DNA of 64,000 nt, from positions 23,964-87,963 of the forward strand of contig CADCLV010000008.1 of the NCBI GenBank assembly GCA_902802325.1, read 5' to 3'. Position 1 is the first letter of the stretch; each line of letters opens with the position of its first letter. Positions 1 through 8,875 of this stretch are shown here, piece after piece. Source of the DNA: Oscillospiraceae bacterium. Its GTDB lineage: Bacteria > Bacillota > Clostridia > Saccharofermentanales > Saccharofermentanaceae. The translations under genes and the position numbers were made by a program. Under the pieces are notes generated by a model. That model searched no databases. It was not told the origin of the DNA and was given only the letters and a program-made list of their open reading frames with translations.

Positions 1-982
1 AAACATAAGAACGGATCTGGCTGCCCCATGCGATATCCATCTGTACGCCCTTTAAGTCTTCGATCTTTTCCATATGCGCTGCCATAGCCAGAGCATAGAG
101 CTTGGCTTTCAGCATATTCATAGCAGTCTCACGGTTCTGGATCTGGGAACGCTCTGCCTGACAGGCAACTACACAGCCCGTCGGAATATGGGTCAAACGT
201 ACAGCCGAGTCGGTACGGTTAACGTGCTGACCTCCTTTACCTGTCGCACGGTAAGTATCTACACGGACATCTGCCATATCGATCTTAATATCAATGGTAT
301 CATCCAGTTCCGGCATAACTTCGCAGGAAGCAAAGGATGTATGTCTTCTGGCCGAAGAGTCGAACGGAGAAATACGTACCAGTCTGTGAACACCGATTTC
401 CGAACGGAGGAAACCATAGGCATTTTCACCTGAGATCATCATGGAAACGCTCTTGATTCCAGCTTCATCACCATCCAGATATTCCAGTTCTTTGATCTCG
501 AAGTCGTGATCCTGCGCCCAGTGAGTATACATACGATAGAGCATGCTGACCCAGTCCTGCGCTTCCGTTCCACCTGCACCGGCGTGAAGTGTCAGAATGG
601 CATTATTCTTATCATATTCACCGGTCAGGAGAGTCTCCAGGCGCATTTTCTCATAGGATGTGAAGAAATGCTTCGCACCTTCCTGGGCTTCAGCAAGCAC
701 ATCCGTATCTTCTGCTTCATTTCCCAGTTCGCAGAGAACAAGAAGATCTTCACGGGAAGAAGCCAGATCCTCGAAGTTCTTAATACGCTTCTGAAGTCTC
801 TTCAGCTTCGTCTGCTCTGCCTGAGCTCTTTCAACATCATTCCAATAATCCGGTTCCTGGGATCTTGCCTCTAACTCGGATACCTGATCGCTTACCTGCT
901 TAATATGCAGTGCATCACGCAAAAGCTCGATCTTCTCCTTATAGCCTTCCAGTTCCAGGCGCAAATTATCAAACTCCAGCAT
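1..982 (-). CDS. prfB: Peptide chain release factor 2 (3' end outside window)
   Basis: Class I release factor that reads UGA/UAA stop codons and triggers peptide release in the ribosome. About 327 codons are visible on the minus strand; the C-terminus lies beyond the left edge. The anticodon-like tripeptide SPF (about residues 205-207, in ISPFDSS) marks it as RF2 rather than RF1, and the catalytic GGQ is at about 250-252 in TGKGGQHVN. The ATG at 982 overlaps the stop codon of the upstream aminotransferase gene (TAATG), so the two are probably translationally coupled. The reading frame runs straight through the N-terminus with no in-frame UGA near codon 25, so this copy lacks the programmed +1 frameshift seen in many bacterial prfB genes. 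Confidence 0.96.
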   Translation of the reverse strand, partial: MLEFDNLRLELEGYKEKIELLRDALHIKQVSDQVSELEARSQEPDYWNDVERAQAEQTKLKRLQKRIKNFEDLASSREDLLVLCELGNEAEDTDVLAEAQEGAKHFFTSYEKMRLETLLTGEYDKNNAILTLHAGAGGTEAQDWVSMLYRMYTHWAQDHDFEIKELEYLDGDEAGIKSVSMMISGENAYGFLRSEIGVHRLVRISPFDSSARRHTSFASCEVMPELDDTIDIKIDMADVRVDTYRATGKGGQHVNRTDSAVRLTHIPTGCVVACQAERSQIQNRETAMNMLKAKLYALAMAAHMEKIEDLKGVQMDIAWGSQIRSYV

Positions 983-2175
983 TACTTGTTCTCCTCTTTC
1001 AGATCACTGACAAATTCTTTCAATCTCTTCATCGCTTCCTGGATATTCTCCATCGAAGCGGCATAACTGATTCGTACATGGCCTTCTCCGCATTTACCAA
1101 ATGCGTTGCCCGGAACGATCGCAACTTTCTTTTCCATCAGGAAACGCTCACAGAATTTTTCCGAGGAAAGTCCCAGCCCTTCGATACTGGGGAAAGCATA
1201 GAAAGCACCAGTCGGCGCAAAGCACTTTAATCCGGCATCGTTCAGGCCCTTGATAATGACTCTTCTTCTGCGGTTGTACTCTTCACGCATCTCATCAACT
1301 TCCTTATCCCCGTTCCGGCATGCTTCAATTACCGCATACTGGGCTGTAGTAGGAGAACACATGATGCAATACTGATGTACTTTATTCATAGCCGCAACAA
1401 GTGGAGCCGGACCGGCCATGTATCCAATACGCCAGCCGGTCATCGCAAAAGACTTGGAAAAGCCGTTGACCACGATCGTACGGTCATACAGCTCCGGGAA
1501 GCTGGCGATAGATACCGGTCGTTCTCCTGTATAACTGAGCTCGGAATAAAGTTCATCTGAAACGACAAATATATTCGGATGCCGGACAAGAACATCTTTG
1601 ATGGCCGCAAGGTCATCTCTGGACATAGTGGCACCGGTCGGATTTCCCGGATACCCGAGAATGATATATTTTGTTTTATCGGTAATCGCGGCTTCCAGCG
1701 CTTCCGGCTTCAGACGGTATTCGTCCTCTTCCTTTGTCTCGATCACCACAGGTACGCCATGGGCAAGGGTGACGGTAGCTTTATAAGCAACAAAACAAGG
1801 TTCCAGAATAATGACCTCATCACCCGGATCGATCAGCGAACGTGCGATCAGATCCAGTGCTTCACTGCCGCCGACAGTCACCAGGATCTGGGACTTCGGA
1901 TCATATTTCAGATCAAAACGTCTCTGAAGATATTCCGAGATCGCTTTTCGAACTTCAATATATCCCTGATTCGGGGAATAATGCGTGTTTCCGTCTTCCA
2001 GGGAAAAGATTCCGGCTTCACGGATGTTCCATGGTGTGACAAAATCCGGCTCACCAATGGAAAGAGAAATCACTTCTCCTTTCATCTCGTTAGCCAGATC
2101 AAAGAAACGGCGGATGGCCGAAGGCGCAATGCCATTGACCACTTTTGATATTTTACTCTGATAATCGATATCCAT
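982..2175 (-). CDS. Class I/II PLP-dependent aminotransferase
   Basis: Fold-type I aminotransferase of 397 aa, the usual length for the aspartate/aromatic aminotransferase superfamily. The PLP-binding lysine is K241 in [16 protein letters not shown]. The conserved NPTG motif (asparagine near 178), the aspartate near 207 that contacts the pyridine ring, and a C-terminal substrate-binding arginine (HVRISYA) are all present. Substrate specificity cannot be read from the sequence; members act on aspartate, alanine, aromatic amino acids or N-acetyl-diaminopimelate. It lies 28 bases downstream of an Lrp/AsnC regulator, a pairing that suggests amino-acid-responsive control, and overlaps prfB downstream by one base. 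AGGAG lies about 11 bases before the ATG. Confidence 0.93.
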   Translation of the reverse strand: MDIDYQSKISKVVNGIAPSAIRRFFDLANEMKGEVISLSIGEPDFVTPWNIREAGIFSLEDGNTHYSPNQGYIEVRKAISEYLQRRFDLKYDPKSQILVTVGGSEALDLIARSLIDPGDEVIILEPCFVAYKATVTLAHGVPVVIETKEEDEYRLKPEALEAAITDKTKYIILGYPGNPTGATMSRDDLAAIKDVLVRHPNIFVVSDELYSELSYTGERPVSIASFPELYDRTIVVNGFSKSFAMTGWRIGYMAGPAPLVAAMNKVHQYCIMCSPTTAQYAVIEACRNGDKEVDEMREEYNRRRRVIIKGLNDAGLKCFAPTGAFYAFPSIEGLGLSSEKFCERFLMEKKVAIVPGNAFGKCGEGHVRISYAASMENIQEAMKRLKEFVSDLKEENK

Positions 2176-2203
2176 TGTATTACTATCTCCTGCGCGCTAC
2201 GTA

Positions 2204-2692
2204 TTACAGCACGATGGTCTCACGGTCATCTTTCGGCTTCTGGGTAAATAAAGTACCGTTACTCTTGTACTTCTTAAGGATAAAGTGGGTCGCGGTGGAA
2301 AGAACACCCTCAAGAGGTGCAATCTTCTCCGAAACAAAATTAGCCACTTCACGAAGTGTGGAATCTTCAATGATCAGCATCAGGTCAAAACCGCCGGACA
2401 TCAGAAAACAGGAAGATACCTGCGGATAACGGTAGAACTGGCTGGCGATCTTATCAAAGCCCTGGTTTCTCTGCGGAGTGATCCGGACTTCGATCAAGGC
2501 CGTTACGGTCTCTCTTTCCGTCTTCTCCCAGTTGATCATCGTAGTATAGCCAAGGATAACATTATCCTTCTTGCAGGCTTCCAGTTCAGCTGCGATCTCT
2601 TCTTCCGATGCATTGAGCATCGTAGCCAGATCCGCGATCTTTACTCTCGCATTATGTTCGACTAACTGCAGCAATTCAATTCGATTCAGCAT
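2204..2692 (-). CDS. Lrp/AsnC-family transcriptional regulator
   Basis: Feast/famine regulator of about 162 aa. The N-terminal winged helix-turn-helix (about residues 1-55, with the pattern VKIADLATMLNASEEEI) is followed by a RAM/ACT-like ligand-binding domain (about 65-150) that in this family binds amino acids and drives oligomerisation. The ATG at 2692 is chosen because GGGAGG lies about 8 bases before it; a TTG seven codons further upstream would place the start before that Shine-Dalgarno sequence. It heads an apparent regulator-aminotransferase-prfB transcription unit and probably controls itself and the aminotransferase. The effector is unknown. Confidence 0.92.
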   Translation of the reverse strand: MLNRIELLQLVEHNARVKIADLATMLNASEEEIAAELEACKKDNVILGYTTMINWEKTERETVTALIEVRITPQRNQGFDKIASQFYRYPQVSSCFLMSGGFDLMLIIEDSTLREVANFVSEKIAPLEGVLSTATHFILKKYKSNGTLFTQKPKDDRETIVL

Positions 2693-2774
2693 AAATAACG
2701 CCTCCCGCTCCAATTTACCTCTGCTATTTTATCACAACAAACTATATCTTATCAGATATTCAAAATATAAAGAA

Positions 2775-2804
2775 GATGGGTCACCTATAAATAGATGACC
2801 CATC
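2775..2804 (-). terminator. Rho-independent terminator after malic enzyme
   Basis: A perfect 9-bp inverted repeat (GATGGGTCA / TGACCCATC) with a 12-base loop. On the minus strand it is followed by a T-rich stretch (TTCTTTATATTTTG). It begins about 20 bases past the malic enzyme stop codon. Confidence 0.85.
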
Positions 2805-2825
2805 CCATTTCAATCAGTTACGTAT

Positions 2826-3998
2826 TCAGATACGGGCAACGCCGCTCTTTCTAGCCGCATCAGCAACAGCTGCAGCAACAGCCTTACCAACACGCGGATC
2901 GAAAGCATCCGGGAGAATGTATTCCGGATTCAATTCATCATCAGAAACAACACTTGCGATAGCGTTCGCAGCTGCGATCTTCATCTCATCGTTGATATCA
3001 GAAGCACGAACATCAAGAGCACCACGGAAGATACCCGGGAAAGCAAGAACGTTGTTTACCTGGTTCGGGAAGTCGGAACGGCCTGTAGCCATAACAGCAA
3101 CGCCGGCCTTCTTTGCCTCGTCCGGCAGGATCTCCGGTACCGGGTTTGCACAAGCAAATACGATCGGATCCTTTGCCATGGTAGCAACCATCTCAGCTGT
3201 CAGTACGCCCGGAGCAGAAACACCGATGAATACGTCAGCGCCAACGATTACATCCTTGAGGGAACCCTTCTTCATCTTCTGGTTTGTGATAGCAGCGATC
3301 TCTTCCTTAGCAGAGTTCAGCTTCTCACGGCCCTGGTAGATCGCACCGGTTCTGTCGCAGAGAACAACATCCTTGAGACCACGGGAGATCAGAAGCTTGG
3401 TGATAGCGGTTGCAGCAGCACCGGCACCATTAACAACAACAGAAATCTCTTCGATCTTCTTGCCAACGATCTTCAGAGCATTGGTAAGACCTGCCAGTGT
3501 GATAACAGCAGTACCATGCTGGTCATCGTGGAAGATCGGGATATCGCATCTTTCCTTCAGCTTCTTCTCGATCTCGAAGCATCTCGGAGCGGAGATATCC
3601 TCCAGGTTTACGCCGCCGAAAGAACCGGCCAGCAGAGCAACAGTGTTAACGATATCGTCAACTTCCTTGGAACGGATGCACAGCGGGAAAGCATCTACAT
3701 CACCGAATGCCTTAAACAGTGCGCACTTACCTTCCATAACCGGCATACCGGCTTCCGGTCCGATATCACCCAGACCAAGAACAGCTGTACCATCGGTAAC
3801 AACAGCTACCAGGTTGTGACGACGGGTATATTTGTAGGAGAGATCGACATCCTTGGAGATCTCGAGACAAGGCTCAGCTACACCAGGAGTATAGGCTACA
3901 GACAGGTCGTGCTTCGATGCAACAGGGGCACGAGTGATAACTTCGATCTTACCTTTCCATTCAGTATGCTTCTGGATGGCTTCTTGTTTAATATCCAT
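2826..3998 (-). CDS. NAD(P)-dependent malic enzyme (oxaloacetate-decarboxylating)
   Basis: Converts malate to pyruvate and CO2 with reduction of NAD(P), linking C4 acids to pyruvate in the cytoplasm. At 390 aa it is the short bacterial form without the C-terminal phosphotransacetylase domain. The N-terminal malic domain (about 1-160) contains YTPGVAEPC, VVTDGTAVLGLGDIGP, the catalytic lysine region EGKCALFK and the metal ligands in FHDDQHGTA. A Rossmann domain follows with VVNGAGAAATA. GGAGG lies about 8 bases before the ATG. It sits alone, with its own terminator downstream and about 130 bases of non-coding DNA upstream. Confidence 0.96.
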   Translation of the reverse strand: MDIKQEAIQKHTEWKGKIEVITRAPVASKHDLSVAYTPGVAEPCLEISKDVDLSYKYTRRHNLVAVVTDGTAVLGLGDIGPEAGMPVMEGKCALFKAFGDVDAFPLCIRSKEVDDIVNTVALLAGSFGGVNLEDISAPRCFEIEKKLKERCDIPIFHDDQHGTAVITLAGLTNALKIVGKKIEEISVVVNGAGAAATAITKLLISRGLKDVVLCDRTGAIYQGREKLNSAKEEIAAITNQKMKKGSLKDVIVGADVFIGVSAPGVLTAEMVATMAKDPIVFACANPVPEILPDEAKKAGVAVMATGRSDFPNQVNNVLAFPGIFRGALDVRASDINDEMKIAAANAIASVVSDDELNPEYILPDAFDPRVGKAVAAAVADAARKSGVARI

Positions 3999-4144
3999 AA
4001 TTCAATCCTCCGCTAATTATATTTACAGGAACATTACAATAATAGGGAAATCAATCGAAAAAAGCAATCCATGAAATCAACAAAGTTCGAAATGAATTGC
4101 AAAAGATTCGGGACAGATTGTCAAAGGAAAAATCTAAATGAAAA

Positions 4145-4891
4145 TTATTCCCGTGACAGTAAAGTGATCATCTGATAGCGGATCCCCATATTTCTGGCTA
4201 TGACCAGCGTGAAATAGGCTGTCAGAAACGAGTTTACCAGAGCCATACCGGTAGATCCGGCATGAAGAAGGAGCCCGGAAAAGTTCATGCAGGCAAACAA
4301 AATGAAAAAGATCACACACAGGTCCAGGAAGATCGGCATTTTATGGCCGAAAGTCTTTCTCATACTCTTCGGTATGGCAGAAAACGGATTGACCTTATCC
4401 ATGAATACCAAACCGGAAACCGCATAAAGAGCCGGGAAATAAAAGAGCAAAACAACAGGCAGGACGCTTACCAGAAGAAAAAACGGAATCACTGCCGCCA
4501 TGCAGAACAGCAGCATCCACCAGATACGGGTAAAAAATATGCCGACTGCCTTGGATAAAGGGACTTTTCGTGCATCACAGCTATATAGGACAAAGTAAAA
4601 CCAGATCACCAGCTGTAAAAAGAAAAGAAATAAAAGTGCGCAGCATGCATAAAGAACATTGCCCCACGTCACCACGGAATCAAGAGGGTGCTGGGAATAT
4701 GCCTCATAGTAGTCATCTGCATCCATCATTTCCTCCGCCCAGTCAACATAAGCAGAAAAGTCCGGATCTCCGGGCGGAAATTTATAAAACCAAAAAGAAA
4801 CTCCCCACAGAAGGATGAGTAGCAAAAAAGCTACCCATCTCTTCGAAAGAGAGTCTACTTGAAACGATTTCAGTGGAGACGCAAATACCAT
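4145..4891 (-). CDS. Multi-pass membrane protein of unknown function
   Basis: About 248 aa with roughly five hydrophobic segments: one near the N-terminus (WVAFLLLILLWGVSFWFY), one near 90-120, two close together near 145-185, and one near 205-225. The ATG at 4891 is chosen because the longer frame would run back into the ferredoxin gene; no strong Shine-Dalgarno sequence is visible. It lies 20 bases after the 2Fe-2S ferredoxin stop codon, so it may be the last gene of the hydrogenase-related operon. The layout of aromatic-rich helices recalls small YesL/DUF624-like membrane proteins, but I cannot assign a family. Confidence 0.75.
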   Translation of the reverse strand: MVFASPLKSFQVDSLSKRWVAFLLLILLWGVSFWFYKFPPGDPDFSAYVDWAEEMMDADDYYEAYSQHPLDSVVTWGNVLYACCALLFLFFLQLVIWFYFVLYSCDARKVPLSKAVGIFFTRIWWMLLFCMAAVIPFFLLVSVLPVVLLFYFPALYAVSGLVFMDKVNPFSAIPKSMRKTFGHKMPIFLDLCVIFFILFACMNFSGLLLHAGSTGMALVNSFLTAYFTLVIARNMGIRYQMITLLSRE

Positions 4892-4911
4892 CTTTGTCTC
4901 TCTGACGATCC

Positions 4912-5277
4912 TTAGAGCTGAGCTGTAGCAATGGTGAGATCTTCGCAAACCTGACCGTTTACGATGTGCTCGGCAACCATACGCTTTGCCTTGTTCGGAT
5001 CCATCTTGATATAGGTAACCTTGGAACCATCGGCCTCAACTACTTCAACGATCGGCTCATACTTGCAAAGTCCGATGCAGCCTGTCATTGTAACGGCAAC
5101 ATCCTCGATGCCACGAGTCTTCAGTTCTTCAACGATAGCCGTCATAACCGGACGGGCACCGGCAGCAATACCACAGGTAGCCATACCGACAACGATGCGC
5201 TTGCCGGCTGCAGATCTGGCGGACATGTCGGCCTTAGCCTTGTTTTTGATTGCTTCGAGTTCTGCTAATGATTTCAT
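4912..5277 (-). CDS. Thioredoxin-like [2Fe-2S] ferredoxin (NuoE/HydC-type)
   Basis: A 121-aa protein of the thioredoxin-fold ferredoxin family found beside NuoF/HydB-type subunits. The motif ATCGIAAGARP (C35) and the pair TGCIGLCKYEP (C67, C71) match the family; the second N-terminal cysteine of the classical four-Cys NuoE site is alanine here, as I recall for the small stand-alone clostridial members. It probably carries electrons or senses redox state. GGAGG lies inside the end of the preceding GHKL gene, which stops 3 bases upstream, indicating tight coupling. The NuoF-like partner that usually follows is missing. Confidence 0.9.
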   Translation of the reverse strand: MKSLAELEAIKNKAKADMSARSAAGKRIVVGMATCGIAAGARPVMTAIVEELKTRGIEDVAVTMTGCIGLCKYEPIVEVVEADGSKVTYIKMDPNKAKRMVAEHIVNGQVCEDLTIATAQL

Positions 5278-5279
5278 AC

Positions 5280-5834
5280 TTATAAACCTCCAAGTATTAA
5301 TTCTTGTTGTTCGCGATAATAATCACACAAAAACAGATATATCTCCGGCTCCTGAAGAGACATGCCGTCGAGCTTTTCCTTGATCTCGCGGGTGTCGATC
5401 ACAGACTTTCCATTGACATCATGTTCGAAGATCGTAACGAAATCGCAGGTCTTCTCACAGGAACCGACCAAAGCTGCCAGAGACTCACCGACATCTCCCA
5501 ACGGAAGACAGTCAATGGACGAGGGTACCAGTTCTGCTGTTACCTCTGTTCCCTCACCGACTCTACTCTGAATCTTCAGGCTTCCGCCGGTCAATTCGCA
5601 AAGTTCTTTCAGCAAAGGCAGTCCCAAGCCTACTTTTCTGGTGCTCCGTGTCGTAGCAAATGGATCTGTGACCTTTGCCACGAATTCTTCGCTCATGCCA
5701 CAGCCGTTGTCGATAAAGGAAATCACCAGACGGTCTTCTTTGGAGATCATGTTGATCCGAAGGGTAACCAGTGTTGCACCGGCCCGCGTCGAATTCGTCA
5801 GGATATCCAGGATATGAAGCGATAATTCTCTCAA
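5280..5834 (-). CDS. GHKL-family ATPase (histidine-kinase-type ATP-binding domain)
   Basis: A 184-aa stand-alone ATPase domain. The N-box ILDILTNSTRAGA is at about 8-20, the G1 box DNGCGM near 42-47, the F-box-like DPFATTRS near 57-64 and the G2 box KVGLGLP near 67-73. There is no dimerisation/phosphoacceptor histidine domain, so it is not a classical sensor kinase. The first half resembles the histidine-kinase catalytic core and the last 75 residues have no recognised domain. The start is TTG at 5834, preceded by GGGAGAG. It sits between the PHP and ferredoxin genes, a conserved neighbour in clostridial hydrogenase loci, suggesting a regulatory role in redox metabolism. Confidence 0.87.
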   Translation of the reverse strand: MRELSLHILDILTNSTRAGATLVTLRINMISKEDRLVISFIDNGCGMSEEFVAKVTDPFATTRSTRKVGLGLPLLKELCELTGGSLKIQSRVGEGTEVTAELVPSSIDCLPLGDVGESLAALVGSCEKTCDFVTIFEHDVNGKSVIDTREIKEKLDGMSLQEPEIYLFLCDYYREQQELILGGL

Positions 5835-5914
5835 GTCACTCTCCCGTTTTTCCGGTGTACCTACCGGAAATGCACTCCAGATCTATATTTGTTATTGTCA
5901 ACCCGTACATTATA

Positions 5915-6673
5915 TCACTTTCTCATCAAATCCCGCAATGCATTTACAAAGGTACGGGCATCCATATCCGGATTTTTTTCCAGAGGAAGTTTCAATGAAT
6001 AGCCAGGGTCGGCAATATCCGGCAATTGATGGGCATCGGAATCCTGAATATAGTGATATCCGGAAAGTTCAGGATGCGCATCCCAGAATTCAGGAAGGAT
6101 GCATCTTCTCGACACTTCCAGAAGTCTTCCCTTCCATTCAGGCGGGACGGTGCCGAGGGATGCCACCATACTGTAGGAATCTTTATCGATATGTGCCGGG
6201 ATCGCCGCCGCTTCCATACCGTCCAGTTTCTCGAAAAGCTCGATCATTGAACAGTCCGAGCCGGTAGAAAGAAGATATTCCACTTCTTCCACGACCTCAT
6301 CATCGTCGTTCATCACGTACTGGTTTCCGAAAATCTCCACACGATTCTTGATCTTCGGACGTCTGGACGTCCAAAAGTCATCAAACTCCAGTGCTTTTTC
6401 CAAAGTCGGAAACAGACATAAAACATGAAAACCTTCCGCCACTTCCACTTCCATACCGGGAATCACAAGAGGGGCTTTCCCATGTTCTTTTTTCAAAAAC
6501 TCCGCACAAGCCATGGCGGCCCCGCAGTTTCTGGCCGAGCAGTGATCAGTGATGGCAATCACATCCAGCCCGTTGATCAGCGCCATAGAAACCATATTTC
6601 CGGGCGTCATATCATTCTCTGCGCAGGGAGATAAAGCGGAATGCATATGCAGATCACATACAAAAATTGCCAT
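5915..6673 (-). CDS. PHP-domain phosphoesterase
   Basis: A metal-dependent hydrolase of about 252 aa. The PHP signature starts at once with DLHMHSALSPC, followed by ITDHCSARN, a glutamate-rich EVEVAEGFHVLCLF and the C-terminal DSDAHQL, giving the usual metal-binding His/Asp/Glu set. Members hydrolyse phosphoesters; the substrate here is unknown. The ATG at 6673 is chosen because the PHP domain begins immediately and a GGAGG lies upstream, inside the end of the DRTGG gene; the reading frame stays open for 55 codons further upstream but there overlaps that gene. It lies in the hydrogenase-related operon. Confidence 0.9.
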   Translation of the reverse strand: MAIFVCDLHMHSALSPCAENDMTPGNMVSMALINGLDVIAITDHCSARNCGAAMACAEFLKKEHGKAPLVIPGMEVEVAEGFHVLCLFPTLEKALEFDDFWTSRRPKIKNRVEIFGNQYVMNDDDEVVEEVEYLLSTGSDCSMIELFEKLDGMEAAAIPAHIDKDSYSMVASLGTVPPEWKGRLLEVSRRCILPEFWDAHPELSGYHYIQDSDAHQLPDIADPGYSLKLPLEKNPDMDARTFVNALRDLMRK

Positions 6674-6684
6674 AGGCGGAAAAC

Positions 6685-7032
6685 TCACACCTCCATGGTC
6701 TCTAAAATACCGGAAAGCACGCCACAGGCTGTGTAAGTATCCATTGAAGTCGTACAGACACAGATCTCTTCCGATTTTGCCTTCTCCAGAACCGCATCCT
6801 GAAGAACCACATCCTCCGTCAGGATCACAAGCGGGCACTCGTTAAGAGAAGCCACGGCGATCACATTCATACTGTTCAGGATCGTAAACCAGCATTCATC
6901 GCTCTGAAGATGAGCCATAACATGGCTTAACATATCACCGGCATACCCCTTTTTGATCGGCATATCCGGATGATACACTTCTGTCAGAACCTTAAGTTCC
7001 ATGGCTTCTATGATCTCAGATACGGTTTTCAT
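6685..7032 (-). CDS. DRTGG-domain protein (second copy)
   Basis: A small protein of about 115 aa resembling the DRTGG domain, a fold also found in the N-terminal part of HPr kinase and between CBS or AAA modules. It shares layout with the other copy at 8872-9228: an N-terminal VSEIIEAMELKVLTE segment, a central hydrophobic strand pair, and a C-terminal S-x-D-T-Y-T-A-C-G-V-L segment matching PLSMFTCCGLL in the paralogue. The ATG at 7032 has AGGAG 8 bases upstream; the GTG three codons earlier overlaps that Shine-Dalgarno sequence. Its function is unknown; DRTGG domains are thought to bind nucleotide-like ligands. Confidence 0.82.
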   Translation of the reverse strand: MKTVSEIIEAMELKVLTEVYHPDMPIKKGYAGDMLSHVMAHLQSDECWFTILNSMNVIAVASLNECPLVILTEDVVLQDAVLEKAKSEEICVCTTSMDTYTACGVLSGILETMEV

Positions 7033-7051
7033 CGTTGTCACTCCTGTAATT

Positions 7052-8377
7052 CTATTCTTTGTTCATCCGTTTCTGACGGATAATGCAGTTATTGATGCTG
7101 GCTCTTCCCTGCACGATATCTTCTGCCATTGCGGCACAGGAAGGCGCACCGCAGGCGCCACAGTCCAGCTGTGGAAGGGTAGCCAGTATCTCATCGATCT
7201 GCTCATATTTCGTCATTGCTTCACCGATATTCTCAGAAAGACGCATAGCGTGGTTTTCCGGAAGCGGATGCTCCCATACCTGCGGAATAATATCTTCTTC
7301 CGAGACGATCAGCTGCGGGAAAAGCTCTTTTTCCATAAAGAATTCATGGACCTGTTCACGAAGCTTGGCATGTGCGGCAAAACGGTTCATGACCGTCAGC
7401 GGACCGCCGATACAGCCTCCAAAACAGCAAGTCGCTTCAACATAAGCGATCTTCTTGATATTATCCCGATCGATTTCCTCCAAAATGTCGATGACATTTT
7501 CGATTCCGTCTACACCAAGGAAGTTTTCAATCAGCATAGCGGTCGTCTCACCGCCGATCGCCGCACATCGCAGTCCATCCGGATCAGAGATACGGATCGC
7601 CCGCTCTTCTTCATGAGTCAGGGAATCATGTTCTTTGATCTTATCCACGATCTTTCGAAGCTGCGGATACACATCATGTGTACCCACGCATGTGGATATC
7701 AGAGACTTCTTTTTCCATAGAGGATTCACCACTGCCGTAACCTTCGCAGGGCAGGGAGAAATATAACAGATATAGATCAGCGAACGCTGGATCTGCAGTT
7801 TCTGGCAAAGATAATCGATAGCATACTGGGCCGTAAGCTCTGTTGGTGAATCTAAAGTCACCAGATGGGAGATCAATGCGCGATACTTCATCTGAATCAG
7901 ACGCACTACCACCGGACAGGTGGTGGAGATCATGGGAAAGATCTCATTTCTCTCATCTTCCGACATATCAGAAGCCATCTCCTGCTTCTCCCGGAGCATC
8001 TGCCTTGCCGCAGACACATATCCGGAATAACCGATGGATTCATCAAATACATAGTCAAAGCCAAGCTGCCGGACAGCTTTCAGCACATCGATCCTTGTAG
8101 CCTGACTTTCAAACTGAGGATAAAGCGCCGGACTTACGATGGCAACCTTTACCTTGCCGCTGGCAGCAGAAAGCCTCTCCTCCAATGTATCTGTTACCGC
8201 GATCTTCGCGTGATACGGACAGATACGGATACACTGGGCACAGTCGATGCAGCGGATATCGTAGATCGTCGCCTTACCGCCTCTTACGCGGATAGCCTGC
8301 GTCGGACACCCTTTACTGCAGGTAGTGCAGCCGACGCAAAGATCCCCTATTAAAGACACGCTGTGTAGCTTCTTCAC
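7052..8377 (-). CDS. [FeFe]-hydrogenase-like H-cluster protein with ferredoxin and Fe-S domains
   Basis: A 441-aa iron-sulfur protein. The N-terminus has two 4Fe-4S motifs (C14, C17, C20, C24 and C43, C46, C49, C53). The middle matches the hydrogenase large-subunit H-cluster domain: C154 (in TTCPVVV), C209 (in SPCPAK), and C318 and C322 (in ATCCFGGCIGG) align with the four H-cluster ligands. The proton-relay cysteine normally next to the first ligand is threonine. The C-terminus carries a further Fe-S domain (CGACGAPSC at about 406-414 plus C431). These features point to a sensory or putative group C/D-type protein rather than a catalytic hydrogenase. The start is GTG with GAGAGGA upstream. 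Confidence 0.88.
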   Translation of the reverse strand: MKKLHSVSLIGDLCVGCTTCSKGCPTQAIRVRGGKATIYDIRCIDCAQCIRICPYHAKIAVTDTLEERLSAASGKVKVAIVSPALYPQFESQATRIDVLKAVRQLGFDYVFDESIGYSGYVSAARQMLREKQEMASDMSEDERNEIFPMISTTCPVVVRLIQMKYRALISHLVTLDSPTELTAQYAIDYLCQKLQIQRSLIYICYISPCPAKVTAVVNPLWKKKSLISTCVGTHDVYPQLRKIVDKIKEHDSLTHEEERAIRISDPDGLRCAAIGGETTAMLIENFLGVDGIENVIDILEEIDRDNIKKIAYVEATCCFGGCIGGPLTVMNRFAAHAKLREQVHEFFMEKELFPQLIVSEEDIIPQVWEHPLPENHAMRLSENIGEAMTKYEQIDEILATLPQLDCGACGAPSCAAMAEDIVQGRASINNCIIRQKRMNKE

Positions 8378-8452
8378 GTTGTTCCTCTCACATTTCCGAA
8401 GGGGACATGCCCCTCTTCCACACGATACTTCCTGTAAATCAATGGAAGGATA

Positions 8453-8875
8453 TCAGGTAAACTTCACGATCATCGTGACGCAAGTTCCTTCTCCCACCTT
8501 CGTATCGATCTTTAATTCATCGCAATTCTTCTTAATATTAGGAAGACCCATACCGGCACCAAAGCCCATTTCACGGGCAAGATCCGGCGCTGTGGACCAT
8601 CCGGCAACCATGGCCTGATCCAGATCCGGAATGCCCGGGCCATGGTCCTCGATCACGATCTTGACCTGATCCGGAAACACAGTTACTTCAGCCATCCCGC
8701 CATGACCATGGATCACGGCATTGATCTCAGCTTCATACATTGCGATAGAGGCACGCTTCACATCTTCAGCCTTTACGCCCAGACGTGAAAGGGATTTCTT
8801 CATGGAGCTGCTGGCCTCTCCGGCATGGGTAAAATCGTTATCTCTTATCTCATATTGACGGACTAACGGTTCTAT
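8453..8875 (-). CDS. Anti-sigma-factor-like ATP-binding protein (RsbT/SpoIIAB type), probable ATA start
   Basis: A GHKL-fold ATPase of the anti-sigma regulatory kinase type. The N-box YEAEINAVIHGHGG, the G1 box EDHGPGIPD, and a G2 region GFGAGMGLPNIKK are all present. The first ATG in frame is at 8803, but family-like sequence continues upstream (EIRDNDFTHAGEASSS), and the frame is open back to 8875 with no ATG, GTG or TTG. An AGGAGG lies 7 bases before an ATA codon at 8875-8873, and ATAG overlaps the stop of the upstream DRTGG gene, like a normal ATGA overlap. If ATA is not used, the protein starts at 8803 (116 aa) with a GGAGAGG 11 bases upstream. Confidence 0.85.
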   Translation of the reverse strand: MEPLVRQYEIRDNDFTHAGEASSSMKKSLSRLGVKAEDVKRASIAMYEAEINAVIHGHGGMAEVTVFPDQVKIVIEDHGPGIPDLDQAMVAGWSTAPDLAREMGFGAGMGLPNIKKNCDELKIDTKVGEGTCVTMIVKFT

